A stretch of 64,000 nucleotides of DNA from Spiractinospora alimapuensis. Its GTDB lineage: Bacteria; Actinomycetota; Actinomycetes; Streptosporangiales; Streptosporangiaceae. Within the stretch, counting starts at the first letter, position 1; every line of letters starts with the position of its first letter. A program made the position numbers and the translations under genes. The stretch is taken from the NCBI RefSeq assembly GCF_018437505.1, contig NZ_CP072467.1:4984010-5048009 (forward strand), read 5' to 3'. Shown in pieces: positions 16,046 to 25,155 of the stretch. Under the pieces are notes generated by a model that was not told where the DNA came from, did no database searches, and saw nothing but the letters and a program-made list of their open reading frames with translations.

Positions 16046-19000
16046 GTGTACCTGAAGAACCTCACGCTGCGAGGCTTCAAGTCCTTCGCTTCGGCGACGG
16101 CGCTGCGGTTCGAACCCGGGATCACCTGCGTCGTGGGACCGAACGGGTCAGGGAAGTCCAACGTGGTGGACGCGCTCGCCTGGGTGATGGGCGAGCAGGG
16201 GGCGAAGACCCTCCGCGGTGGGAAGATGGAAGACGTCATCTTCGCCGGAACCTCCTCCCGCGCCGCACTCGGCCGCGCCGAGGTCAGTCTGACTATCGAC
16301 AACGCCGACGGCGCTCTGCCCATCGACTACTCCGAGGTGACCGTCCGCCGTACGTTGTTCCGTAACGGCGGGTCGGAGTACGCCATCAACGGCGACACGT
16401 GTCGGTTGCTCGACGTCCAGGAACTGCTGAGCGACTCCGGCATCGGCCGCGAGATGCACGTCATCGTGGGCCAGGGCCAGCTCGACACCGTGCTGCACGC
16501 CGGCCCGGAGGAGCGCCGCGCGCTGATCGAGGAGGCCGCCGGGATCCTCAAACACCGCAAGCGCAAGGAGAAGGCGCTGCGCAAGCTCGACGCGATGCAG
16601 GGAAACCTGGACCGCGTCAGCGACCTCACCGCTGAGCTCCGGCGACAGCTCAAGCCGCTGGGTCGCCAGGCCGAGCTCGCCAGGAAGGCGGCGGTGATCC
16701 AGGCGGAGCTACGTGACGCCCGCCTCCGTCTTCTCGCCGACGACATCACCACGCTCGCCGAGACGCTGCGCAAGGAGGAGGCCGACGAGGCCACCGCTCG
16801 CCGCAAGCGCGAGGAACTCGAGGCCGCGCTGGAGGCGGCCCAGCAGCGTGAGACGGAACTCGAGGAGGAGGCCACCCGAGCGTCGCCCCTGCTGGAACGG
16901 GCTCGGGAGACCTCACAGAACCTACAGCGGCTCCGGGAACGGTTCGGTTCGCTGGCGGAACTGGCCACAGAGCGGCAACGCGGTCTCTCCTCCGACGAGG
17001 CCCACGACACGTCCCACCGCAACGATCCCGAGGAGCTGGACCGCGAGGCCGCGGAGGTACGCGCCGAGGAGGCCGAGCTCACCGAACACCTCAACGATGC
17101 CCAGGAGAACCTGGAGGCGGCGGTCGCCGAACGCAAGGCGACCGAGGAACAGCTCGCCCGCGAGGACAAGGCGGTCGCCGCCGCCGCCCGCGCGGCCGCC
17201 GACCGGCGGGAACAGATCGCCAAACTGCACGGCCAAGTGGAGTCCGTGCGGAGCCGGGTCGCCGCCAGCGCCGCAGAGGTCGCGCGACTCACCGACTCCG
17301 CCCAGGAGGCACGGGAGCGGGCCGAGGTCGCCGCCGAGGAACTGGAACGGGGCCGCGCCGAGACCGAGGACGCCGCGGATCCCGACCTGGCCGCCGAGCA
17401 GGAAGAGACCACCCAGCGGCTGCGCGCGACAGAGGCCCGTCTCAAGGAACTTCGCGAAGTGGAGCGCCGCACCGAGCGGGAACGCGCCGCCCTCGCCGCT
17501 CGTAAGGAAGCGCTCGAGCAGGGGATCGACCGCAAGGACGCCACGGCCGCGCTTCTCGCCGCCGAGCAGGAGCTACCCGGGCTCCTCGGCCCGCTGGCCA
17601 GCCAGATCCAGGTCGAGTCGGGTTCGGAGGCCGCGGTCGCCGCGGCCCTGGGCACGGCGGCGGAGGCGATCGCGGTCACGGCCGCCGACACCGCTGTGGC
17701 GGCGGTCGACCTGCTCAAGGAGCGGGACGCGGGCCGGGCCGGCATCGTTGTCGCCGACGAGGGCCTGTTGTCCGCCCCCGACCGTGACTCCTGGCCGGCC
17801 CCACCACCGGACTGCGTCTACCTCGTGGATCGGATCACCGCCCCGGACAAGCTTCGCCCGGCGATTCTCCAGCTTCTGGACCAGACGGTCCTCGTGCCGG
17901 ACACCACGCGGGCGGCCGCCCTCCTACGGGAACGCCCCCAGGCCCGCGCCGTCACCGTGGCCGGCGACGTGTTCACCGCCACCTTCGCGCATGGAGGGTC
18001 GAAGTCGGTCCCCAGCGCGATCGAGGCCCAGGCCGCCGTCGACGAGGCGGCGATGCGCCTGGAGGAGGTGACGGCGGCCTGCGAACAGGCGGCCCTCGAT
18101 CTCGCGGAGGCCGAATCGGCACGCCAGGAGGCCGCGGACGCTGTCTCCGCCGTGTCCGCACGGGTGCGAGCCGAGGAGAAGCGGCGCTCCGAGGCGGGGA
18201 CCAGGATCGCGCAACTGGAGGCGCACGCCCGCGCCGCCGTCGGTGAGGCCGAACGCGGTACCCGAGCGATCGAGAAGGCCTCGGGATCGCAGGCCGAGGA
18301 CGAGGAGCGACTCGCCGAGCTGGAGGAACGCCTGCGGCAGGTGGAGGCGGAACCGGTCGCCGACGCGGAACCGGACACAGCGCTGCGTGACGAGCTGGCC
18401 CACCAGGCGTCCGCCGCCCGCGCGGCGGAGACCGAGGGACGACTCGCGGTACGGACCGCCGAGGAACGGGTCCGTGCGCTCGCCGGCCGGGCCGAGGCCC
18501 TGGAGACCGCGGCGGTCGAGGCGCGGGAGGCGTTGCAGCGGGCCGCGGAACGGCGCGTCGACCGTCAACGCCGCGCCACCGTCGCCGCCGCGATCGCCGA
18601 CGCGGCACGGCTGGCGGTCATCCGCGTGGAGGAGTCGCTCCAGGTGGCGGAAAACCGTCGCCGCCGTGAGGAGGAGGCCCGCTCGGCCCGCGAGCCGGAG
18701 CTGAAGATGGTCCGCCAGAAGGTGCGCGACCTGTCAGTCCAACGCGAGTCCCTGGTGAACACCGCGCACAGCACCGAGATGGCGCGCGCCGAACGCCGGA
18801 TGCGACTGGAGCAGTTGCACACCAAGGCGGTCGAGGAGATGGGCATCGAGGTCGAGCCGCTACTGGCCGAGTACGGCCCCAGTGTGTCGGTCCCTCCGTC
18901 CGCGGACGCGGGAGACGGCGCCGACCCCCTGCCCTTCGAGCGCGCGGTGCAGGAGAAACGTGCCCGCACCAACGAACGGCAGCTCGCCCAGCTCGGCAAG

Positions 19001-19609
19001 GTGAACCCCTTGGCGTTGGAGGAGTTCGCGGCCATGGAGGAGCGGCACGCCTTCCTCTCCACCCAACTGGAGGACCTGAAGTCCACCCGGCGTGACCTGC
19101 TTGAGGTCGTCAAGCAGGTGGATGACCGGGTGCGTGAGGTGTTCGCCGGGGCCTACGCCGACGTCGAACGCGAGTTCTCCGCCATGTTCGGTCGCCTGTT
19201 CCCCGGCGGCGAGGGCCGACTGGTCCTGACCGACTCCGAGGACATGCTCACCAGCGGCATCGAGGTCGAGGCCCGACCTCCAGGAAAGAAGGTCAAACGC
19301 CTCTCCCTCCTTTCGGGAGGCGAACGCTCCCTCACCGCCATCGCCTTCCTCGCCGCCATCTTCAAGGCCCGCCCCTCGCCCTTCTACGTCCTCGACGAGG
19401 TCGAGGCGGCCCTCGACGACACCAACCTCCAACGCCTGCTGATCATCTTCGAGGAGCTCCGCGGCAGCTCCCAGTTGATCGTCATCACCCACCAGAAACG
19501 CACCATGGAAGCCGCCGACGCCCTCTACGGGGTAACGATGCGCGGCGACGGCATCTCCGAGGTCATCAGCCAGAAACTGGAACGCACCGCCAGTCAGGGT
19601 GTCGCGTAG
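16046..19609 (+). CDS. smc: Chromosome segregation protein SMC
   Basis: ATPase that, with ScpA/ScpB, organises and segregates the chromosome. 1187 aa. The head has Walker A GPNGSGKSN (31-39). Long Glu/Arg/Ala coiled coils fill about 170-510 and 670-1000, with the hinge between them (around 520-650, with VYLVDRITAPDKLRP). The C-terminal head has signature LSLLSGGERSLTA (about 1086-1098) and Walker B FYVLDEVEAALDD (about 1112). GTG start with GGAGG 10 bases upstream. A CRISPR array begins about 20 bases after its stop. Confidence 0.97.
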   Translation: MYLKNLTLRGFKSFASATALRFEPGITCVVGPNGSGKSNVVDALAWVMGEQGAKTLRGGKMEDVIFAGTSSRAALGRAEVSLTIDNADGALPIDYSEVTVRRTLFRNGGSEYAINGDTCRLLDVQELLSDSGIGREMHVIVGQGQLDTVLHAGPEERRALIEEAAGILKHRKRKEKALRKLDAMQGNLDRVSDLTAELRRQLKPLGRQAELARKAAVIQAELRDARLRLLADDITTLAETLRKEEADEATARRKREELEAALEAAQQRETELEEEATRASPLLERARETSQNLQRLRERFGSLAELATERQRGLSSDEAHDTSHRNDPEELDREAAEVRAEEAELTEHLNDAQENLEAAVAERKATEEQLAREDKAVAAAARAAADRREQIAKLHGQVESVRSRVAASAAEVARLTDSAQEARERAEVAAEELERGRAETEDAADPDLAAEQEETTQRLRATEARLKELREVERRTERERAALAARKEALEQGIDRKDATAALLAAEQELPGLLGPLASQIQVESGSEAAVAAALGTAAEAIAVTAADTAVAAVDLLKERDAGRAGIVVADEGLLSAPDRDSWPAPPPDCVYLVDRITAPDKLRPAILQLLDQTVLVPDTTRAAALLRERPQARAVTVAGDVFTATFAHGGSKSVPSAIEAQAAVDEAAMRLEEVTAACEQAALDLAEAESARQEAADAVSAVSARVRAEEKRRSEAGTRIAQLEAHARAAVGEAERGTRAIEKASGSQAEDEERLAELEERLRQVEAEPVADAEPDTALRDELAHQASAARAAETEGRLAVRTAEERVRALAGRAEALETAAVEAREALQRAAERRVDRQRRATVAAAIADAARLAVIRVEESLQVAENRRRREEEARSAREPELKMVRQKVRDLSVQRESLVNTAHSTEMARAERRMRLEQLHTKAVEEMGIEVEPLLAEYGPSVSVPPSADAGDGADPLPFERAVQEKRARTNERQLAQLGKVNPLALEEFAAMEERHAFLSTQLEDLKSTRRDLLEVVKQVDDRVREVFAGAYADVEREFSAMFGRLFPGGEGRLVLTDSEDMLTSGIEVEARPPGKKVKRLSLLSGGERSLTAIAFLAAIFKARPSPFYVLDEVEAALDDTNLQRLLIIFEELRGSSQLIVITHQKRTMEAADALYGVTMRGDGISEVISQKLERTASQGVA

Positions 19610-19629
19610 CGGTCGGGAACGAGAGGTGT

Positions 19630-19700
19630 CCGTTATGTCGGAATTTCGAGAAGTGATGAAATCCGCCGCTTGCCAGTGGTAAGTCCCCTGGTCGCGGAGT
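19630..19700 (+). promoter_or_regulatory. Shortened leader of CRISPR array 2
   Basis: 71 bp aligning without gaps to 6473-6543 with five mismatches. Upstream leader sequence present at arrays 1, 3a and 3b is missing; the smc stop codon lies only 20 bases away. The array may therefore depend on read-through from smc. Confidence 0.75.
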
Positions 19701-20157
19701 GTCCGCTCCCCGCGCGCGGGGATGGTCCCACGTGGTCGCTGTCGCTCTCGAACCCGCACTCGTCCGCTCCCCGCGCGCGGGGATGGTCCTCACATGACGG
19801 TTCTTGGTTACCGTCACGATACGTCCGCTCCCCGCGCGCGGGGATGGTCCTCCCTGATCTGCACAGCGACGGGATACCTATTCGTCCGCTCCCCGCGCGC
19901 GGGGATGGTCCCTGGCCAGGACAGTTGTGACTAGGGAGGCCGAAGTCCGCTCCCCGCGCGCGGGGATGGTCCAGCCAGGGCGGCACCCTCAGGGGTTTGG
20001 GTGAAGTCCGCTCCCCGCGCCTGGGGATGGACCGACGTCCGTACTGGACGATGACATCCTGTGGGTCGTGAGCCCCTCGCACGTGGGGGTGGACCGGTGA
20101 GGCCGGTGATGTAGGTAGCCTCGTGGATCGTGAGCTCCGCGCACGCGGGGATGGGCT
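19701..20157 (+). CRISPR. CRISPR array 2, type I-E-like, five intact and three decayed repeats
   Basis: Intact 28-nt repeats (GTCCGCTCCCCGCGCGCGGG then GATGGTCC) begin at 19701, 19762, 19823, 19884 and 19945. A lightly mutated one is at 20006 (...GCCTGGGGATGGACC), and two heavily decayed ones at 20068 (GTGAGCCCCTCGCACG...) and 20130 (GTGAGCTCCGCGCACG...). Spacers are 33 nt, then 34 nt between the decayed units. Decay increases to the right, so the leader end is on the left. The repeat differs from array 1 at positions 4 and 6. No cas genes adjoin; the array fills the smc-ftsY gap. Confidence 0.95.
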
Positions 20158-20323
20158 ATGACGGTTTCCGTCACGATCGGATACCGCGTCGACCCGTGGG
20201 ATGACGCGTCCGGGTGTGCGTCATCGTGGACGGGACGGTGGCACCTCCCGCATGGGGCGCGCGTTTTGACCGTGTGACTGATCCTCTTGGCCTCTGCCAG
20301 GAGCTTGGGAGAGTTAGCAGGTT

Positions 20324-21502
20324 ATGGACCAAACGCTCGCCACTTTTGTTGCCCTCGGTGTGGCTCTGCTCGTCATCCTGGTGCTGGGCGGGGCGTTCCT
20401 GCTGCGATCGCGGAAGCCCAGTGCCCCACCACGGGAGACCGAGGGCGGGACGGCTGAGGCCACCGCCGCTCCGGAGGCGCCTGCCGCGGAGGAGGTGGAG
20501 GAGCCGTCGAAGGGCGCTCCCGCAGCACCCGTTGAGGCAGCGCCGGAGGCCCCCGCGCTCGAGACGCCGCCGCCGTCGGAGGGGCGGATGGTGCGGCTGC
20601 GGGCCCGGCTGGCGCGGTCGCAGTCGTTGCTGGGGCGGCAACTGTTGGAGTTGCTGTCGAGCGACAAGCTCGACGACGAGACCTGGGAGGAGATCGAGGA
20701 CACCCTCGTCACCTCCGACGTCGGCGCGACCACCGCGGCCCAGATCGTGGAGGACCTGCGCACCAAGGCGAAGGTGTTGGGCGCGGCCAGCGGAGACCAG
20801 GTTCGCGACATGCTCCGCACCGAACTGCTCACCCAGCTCAACCCCGACCTTCCGCGCGAGGTCCGCACCGAGCCGCACGGCGGGGAACCCGCCGTGCTGA
20901 TGGTGGTCGGAGTGAACGGAACCGGGAAGACCACCACCTGCGGAAAACTCGGCCGGGCCCTGGTGGGGGACGGGCGCACGGTCGTGTTGGGCGCAGCGGA
21001 CACCTTCCGCGCCGCCGCCGCCGACCAGCTCGAAACCTGGGGGAGCCGCGTCGGCGCGGAGGTCATTCGCCGCGACGAAGGAGCGGACCCGGCGAGCGTC
21101 GCCTTCGACACGGTGGCGAAGGGAATCGAGACCCAGTCCGACACGGTGATCGTGGACACGGCGGGCCGGCTGCACACCAAGACCGGGCTCATGGACGAGC
21201 TGGGCAAGGTGAAGCGGGTCATCGAGAAGAAGGCCACCGTGGACGAGGTCCTGCTCGTGCTGGACGCGACCACCGGTCAGAACGGTCTGCGGCAGGCGCA
21301 GGTCTTCGCCGAGGTCGTGGACATCACCGGCATCGTGCTGACCAAGCTCGACGGAACCGCGAAGGGCGGCATCGTCATCCAGGTGCAGCGCGAGCTCGGC
21401 GTCCCGGTCAAGCTCGTCGGTCTGGGCGAGGGGCCTGACGACCTCGCGCCGTTCGACCCGGAGGTCTTCGTCGACGCGATCCTGGACACCCCCTCGAGCT
21501 GA
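20324..21502 (+). CDS. ftsY: Signal recognition particle receptor FtsY
   Basis: GTPase docking SRP-ribosome complexes at the membrane. 392 aa. An N-terminal membrane helix (about 8-27, ALGVALLVILVLGGAFLL) precedes a Glu/Ala/Pro-rich acidic linker, then the N and G domains. GTPase motifs are GVNGTGKTTT (from about 196), DTAGRLHTK, and TKLDGTAKGG. The true membrane anchor is typical of actinobacterial FtsY and unlike E. coli. GGGAGAG lies upstream of ATG 20324. Partner of ffh 3.7 kb downstream. Confidence 0.96.
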   Translation: MDQTLATFVALGVALLVILVLGGAFLLRSRKPSAPPRETEGGTAEATAAPEAPAAEEVEEPSKGAPAAPVEAAPEAPALETPPPSEGRMVRLRARLARSQSLLGRQLLELLSSDKLDDETWEEIEDTLVTSDVGATTAAQIVEDLRTKAKVLGAASGDQVRDMLRTELLTQLNPDLPREVRTEPHGGEPAVLMVVGVNGTGKTTTCGKLGRALVGDGRTVVLGAADTFRAAAADQLETWGSRVGAEVIRRDEGADPASVAFDTVAKGIETQSDTVIVDTAGRLHTKTGLMDELGKVKRVIEKKATVDEVLLVLDATTGQNGLRQAQVFAEVVDITGIVLTKLDGTAKGGIVIQVQRELGVPVKLVGLGEGPDDLAPFDPEVFVDAILDTPSS

Positions 21503-21554
21503 GGTTCACCACCCGCACCCCGATTCACCTGCTGTTTACGTGACACTCGGGGTC

Positions 21555-21570
21555 TTTACGTCTCCGCAAC
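21555..21570 (+). promoter_or_regulatory. GlnR-like half-site upstream of amtB
   Basis: TTTAC-N6-GCAAC fits one a/b pair of the actinobacterial GlnR consensus (gTnAC-N6-GaAAC). amtB is a classical GlnR target. A second pair with correct 22-bp phasing is not clear, so this is tentative. Confidence 0.3.
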
Positions 21571-21703
21571 ACCGGTGCCGGAACCGGGTAACACGCCGAC
21601 GGGATGCTGGCCGCAACGGCCATAGTCGAGCTCAACGGCGCGCCCGCGATGTGGCCAGTCGCGAGTCACTCCCCGCATTCCGGAGCTGGAGGCGTAGCAC
21701 GAC

Positions 21704-23014
21704 ATGGACATCGATTCCGGCTACACCGCGTGGTTGCTGATCTGCGCCGCGCTGGTGATGCTCATGACCCCAGGCCTGGCGTTCTTCTACGGCGGGCTGT
21801 CCCGCGCGAAGAGCGTCATCAACATGATGCTGATGAGCTTCACCGCGATCGCGCTGGTGAGCCTCACGTGGATCCTCGTTGGGTGGTCCCTCACCTACAC
21901 CGACGGCGGTGCCGCCAACCCGTTCGTCGGTGGGTTCAGTGAGGTGGGTCTCCGCGGCATCACCATGGCGATCGACGAGGAAGTCGGCATCCCCGTGATG
22001 GTGGACGTCGGCTTCCAGATGATGTTCGCCGTGATTACCGTGGCGCTCATCAGCGGCGCCATCGCCGACCGCGCCAAGATCGGCGCCTGGATGGTCTTCG
22101 TCCCGGTCTGGGCGATCCTCGTCTACTTCCCCGTCGCCCACTGGGTGTGGGGCGGCGGTTGGGTCGAGGACATCGAGATCGGCGGCGCCAACGTCATCGA
22201 CTTCGCCGGTGGGACGGCGGTCCACATCAACGCCGGCGCGGCGGCCCTTGCCCTGGCGCTGGTGCTGGGCCGGCGCAAGGGATTCGGCCCCGGCCTCGGC
22301 CGGCCGCACAACCTGCCCTTCGTTCTCCTCGGCGCGGCGCTGCTGTGGTTCGGGTGGTTCGGTTTCAATGCCGGCTCCGCCTACGCCGCCGACGAGGTCG
22401 CCGGCCTGGCACTGGTCAACACCCAGGTCGCCGTGGCTGGTGCGGCGCTGGCGTGGCTGCTGGTCGAACGGCTGCGCTACGGGAAGGTGTCCGCGTTCGG
22501 CTTCGCCTCGGGCATCATCGCCGGACTCGTGGGCATCACGCCCGCGGCGAGCACCGTCACGCCGGTCGGCGCGGCGATCGTGGGCGTGCTCGCGGGCGGC
22601 GTGTGCGCCTACGCGATCAGCTGGAAGTACAAGCTGGGCTACGACGACGCACTGGATGTCGTCGGCCTGCACATGGTCGCCGGCATCGTCGGTTGCCTCG
22701 CCATCGGATTCATCTCCTCGGCAGCCGCCGGCGAGGGCGTCGACGGCCTGCTGTTCGGTGGGGGAGCCGGTCTTCTCGCCGCGCAGGCGGTCAGCGTGGT
22801 CGGGGTGCTCGCCTACTCCTTCGCTGTGACCTTCGTCATCGGGAAGACGATCGACGCCGTCATCGGCTTCCGTCTCCCCGAAGAGGTGGAGACCAACGGT
22901 GTGGACGTCGAGCTCCACGCCGAGAACGCCTACATCCTGGAGGATTCCCTGACCGACGAGCTCTCCTCGCCGACGCCTCCGGGCGAGGAGGTGCCCTCGC
23001 CGCCGCGGGGCTAG
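21704..23014 (+). CDS. amtB: Ammonium transporter
   Basis: Membrane channel of the Amt/Rh family carrying ammonium into the cell. 436 aa with about 11 helices. MTPGLAFFYGGLSRAKSVIN is the classic Amt signature, HINAGAAALALAL carries one of the twin pore histidines and DALDVVGLHMVAGIVG the other. The C-terminal tail (about 45 residues) is hydrophilic and acidic. GGAGG precedes the ATG by 11 bases. In Streptomyces the gene is followed by glnK and glnD; here neither is present and a lipoprotein gene follows instead. Confidence 0.95.
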   Translation: MDIDSGYTAWLLICAALVMLMTPGLAFFYGGLSRAKSVINMMLMSFTAIALVSLTWILVGWSLTYTDGGAANPFVGGFSEVGLRGITMAIDEEVGIPVMVDVGFQMMFAVITVALISGAIADRAKIGAWMVFVPVWAILVYFPVAHWVWGGGWVEDIEIGGANVIDFAGGTAVHINAGAAALALALVLGRRKGFGPGLGRPHNLPFVLLGAALLWFGWFGFNAGSAYAADEVAGLALVNTQVAVAGAALAWLLVERLRYGKVSAFGFASGIIAGLVGITPAASTVTPVGAAIVGVLAGGVCAYAISWKYKLGYDDALDVVGLHMVAGIVGCLAIGFISSAAAGEGVDGLLFGGGAGLLAAQAVSVVGVLAYSFAVTFVIGKTIDAVIGFRLPEEVETNGVDVELHAENAYILEDSLTDELSSPTPPGEEVPSPPRG

Positions 23015-23070
23015 GTGATCTCAACGCCGCGATCACCAGATCCGCGTCCATCAGTGGCCAGGGCCATCCA

Positions 23071-23098
23071 GGGCCGGTGTCGATCTCGACGCCGGCCC
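23071..23098 (+). terminator. Terminator after amtB
   Basis: GGGCCGGTGTCG pairs with CGACGCCGGCCC (one G-T wobble) around an ATCT loop, 57 bases past the amtB stop. Confidence 0.7.
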
Positions 23099-23365
23099 GA
23101 TGGCATGCCACGGAAACCCGCAGGTCAACGATGTGGCGACACGGAGAGTTGTCGTCCCTGTGCTGTCCTGGAACGAATCTGATGTTCGCTACCCTAGGTC
23201 GGGTATGCAGACATGCGAGGCCGATTCCGATATAACGGCGCAGACGAGACTCGGATCCGTGCCGACGTCTCTCGTCGCTGTCCCGGCCGCATAGGCGTTC
23301 AACCCGAAGTTCAGCTCGCGCGCTGTGGCGTACGGCCGGAACGTATGGCAGCGGCAGGAGGCGAA
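23099..23365. other. Upstream region of the lipoprotein gene, no gene seen
   Basis: Together with the terminator this forms a 351-bp gap. A TACCCT (in GTTCGCTACCCTAGG, around 23190-23200) could be a -10 box. No protein-like frame was found. Confidence 0.4.
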
Positions 23366-24667
23366 ATGTCAGCAGTAGGATCCGGGCGGTTTCTGGTGGC
23401 CGCCGCAACCATTACTGGGTTTGCCCTGATCAGCTCGGGGTGTGCGATCGATCTCAGTCACCTGCGGCCAGGGGGTGACGACGCCCCGGAGGAAGAGGAG
23501 ACCACCGACGCGGCTCCCATCGCGGAGGCGGCCATCGAGGACCTCGCGAGTTGGCCCGCCGCCGAGTTCGAGGGTCGGATGGCCGACTCCGACGGCGAGA
23601 ACCCCTTCGACATCGCGATGAGCGTCACCGACACCGGGGCCACCCGGGGATCGGTCGACGTCGACGGAGTCTCCGCCACCGTGCTGGAGCTCAACGACGC
23701 GACGTTCGTCTCCGCGGACGACGACTACTGGCTCGGCCAGACGTCCTTCTTCAACGTCGACTCCGACACCTACGCCGACAACTGGGTACGTGTCCCGAGC
23801 GACCAGTTCGTGGTGGACTTCGCCGATGTCCTCACACCCGAGGACCTCGCCGCGTTCCTGACCGAACAGGCTCCCGCGCCCGGCGCGGAGGGCGCGGTGG
23901 AGGACGACGTCGACGGTGTCGCGGCACTGCGGATCCCACTCGCCGGCGGCGAGATGTGGGTGACGCAGGACGATCCGCACCAGGTCCTGCGCATCCAGAT
24001 CGCGGAGCTGACCGGTGGTGCTGGCGGCGAGGACGAAGACGCCGAGGACGAGGAAGGCGCCGAGGACGAGGAAGGCGCCGAGGAGGAGGCCGCGGAGGAC
24101 AACACTCCCGGGGCCCGGACCGACGTCTCCCTGCGGCCCCTGGAGACCGAGGAGATCGAGAGCCTCTACGACACCGCCCTGGAGGAGGCCGACGACCTCA
24201 CCTCCGCGCGCGACGCCCGGATGGAGGTCGCTCTGGACGAGGAGCTCGGCTTCGAGTGCCAAACCGGCGGCGCGTGCACCGTCGACCAGACGGTCCAGGA
24301 CACTTCCGGCAGGGAGTCCGACGGCGCGATCCGGGTGCGGATGGACGCGACGGTTACCAACGAGGACCTCGGTGAGGAGACCTGCAGCGCGACGGAGAGC
24401 CTCGACCCGGACGACTCGGTGGGGCTGTCGTGCGACGTGGACTTCGCCTTGGAGCCCAGCACCTCACCGGAGACCTACGAGGTGAGCGCCGAGGCCAAGA
24501 TCTCCACCCGGTCCCTCAGCGGCGGCCAGGTCGAGGACCTGATCGAGAACCTGGAAGAGCAGCGCGACGCGACCCTGGAGCGCGCGGGCGGTGCCGAGGA
24601 CGAGAACGCCGACCAGGACGCTGAGTCCGAGGACCCCGACGCCCAAGAGGAGACCGAGGGCGAGTAA
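23366..24667 (+). CDS. Acidic lipoprotein of unknown function
   Basis: 433 aa. A signal peptide ends in the lipobox LISSGC (Cys about residue 26), so the mature protein should sit on the outer membrane face. The first part (AIEDLASWPAAEFEGRM...) looks like the LppX/LprG-type lipoprotein folds that bind hydrophobic ligands, but I cannot confirm this. A Glu/Asp repeat (AEDEEGAEDEEGAEEE) splits the protein. The second half has four Cys that could form two disulfides (FECQTGGACTV, EETCSATE, GLSCDVD). ATG 23366 has AGGAGG six bases upstream. It sits where glnK would be expected. Confidence 0.7.
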   Translation: MSAVGSGRFLVAAATITGFALISSGCAIDLSHLRPGGDDAPEEEETTDAAPIAEAAIEDLASWPAAEFEGRMADSDGENPFDIAMSVTDTGATRGSVDVDGVSATVLELNDATFVSADDDYWLGQTSFFNVDSDTYADNWVRVPSDQFVVDFADVLTPEDLAAFLTEQAPAPGAEGAVEDDVDGVAALRIPLAGGEMWVTQDDPHQVLRIQIAELTGGAGGEDEDAEDEEGAEDEEGAEEEAAEDNTPGARTDVSLRPLETEEIESLYDTALEEADDLTSARDARMEVALDEELGFECQTGGACTVDQTVQDTSGRESDGAIRVRMDATVTNEDLGEETCSATESLDPDDSVGLSCDVDFALEPSTSPETYEVSAEAKISTRSLSGGQVEDLIENLEEQRDATLERAGGAEDENADQDAESEDPDAQEETEGE

Positions 24668-24677
24668 CCGCGTTCCC

Positions 24678-24732
24678 CCGGGCGGGGCGGAAGGGCCGAC
24701 AGACACTGGTGTCGGCGCTCCGCCCCGCCCGG
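24678..24732 (+). terminator. Terminator after the lipoprotein gene
   Basis: A 14-bp outer stem, CCGGGCGGGGCGGA with TCCGCCCCGCCCGG, encloses a second stem GCCGACA/TGTCGGC. It starts 11 bases past the stop. Confidence 0.85.
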
Positions 24733-25155
24733 CGTTCGAGGGCGGAACCGCGGGGACGGGTACCCGACCCGCCGCGCCGGAGCCCGTGAACGCGTGTGCG
24801 GGGCCACCCATCGCGGAGCCGCGCACGGCGACCGACGCCGTGGGGCCGCGGCGCCCTCCCCGTACCGTGTCCGAAGGGAAGGCCGCACCCAAGGGGGTGC
24901 CGGGCGATTCGCGCCAGGCCTCACTCGGGGCCTCGACTCCGCCACTCCTCACCCCCGCGCCGTGACTCCACCCCGGTTCTGACTCGACTGGTCGACGGTG
25001 CACACGGGAGAATGTCCCCAGGAACAGGTATGCGGAGACAACGACAGGAATCAGGTGTCCCGGCCCGGATTCCGCTCCTTGCCGAAGGCTGGGGCAACCT
25101 CCGGGAGGAGCGGTAGCCTGGAACCCACTCCCGAGATGAAGGACTGGCCCCAGAC
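24733..25155. other. Intergenic region upstream of ffh
   Basis: 423 bp without a convincing gene or RNA. TAGCCT at about 25113 is a possible -10 box for ffh. The small SRP RNA gene was looked for and not found here. Confidence 0.4.

Noticed and set aside
16100-16120. GGTTCGAACCC in smc, and a similar string near 57833, as tRNA T-loops.
   Set aside because: No acceptor, D or anticodon arms around them; both lie inside clear coding sequence.
24733-25155. Small SRP RNA gene between the lipoprotein gene and ffh.
   Set aside because: No 4.5S-type GGAA/GNAR hairpin pairing could be found by eye; linkage of ffs to ffh is not usual in actinobacteria.
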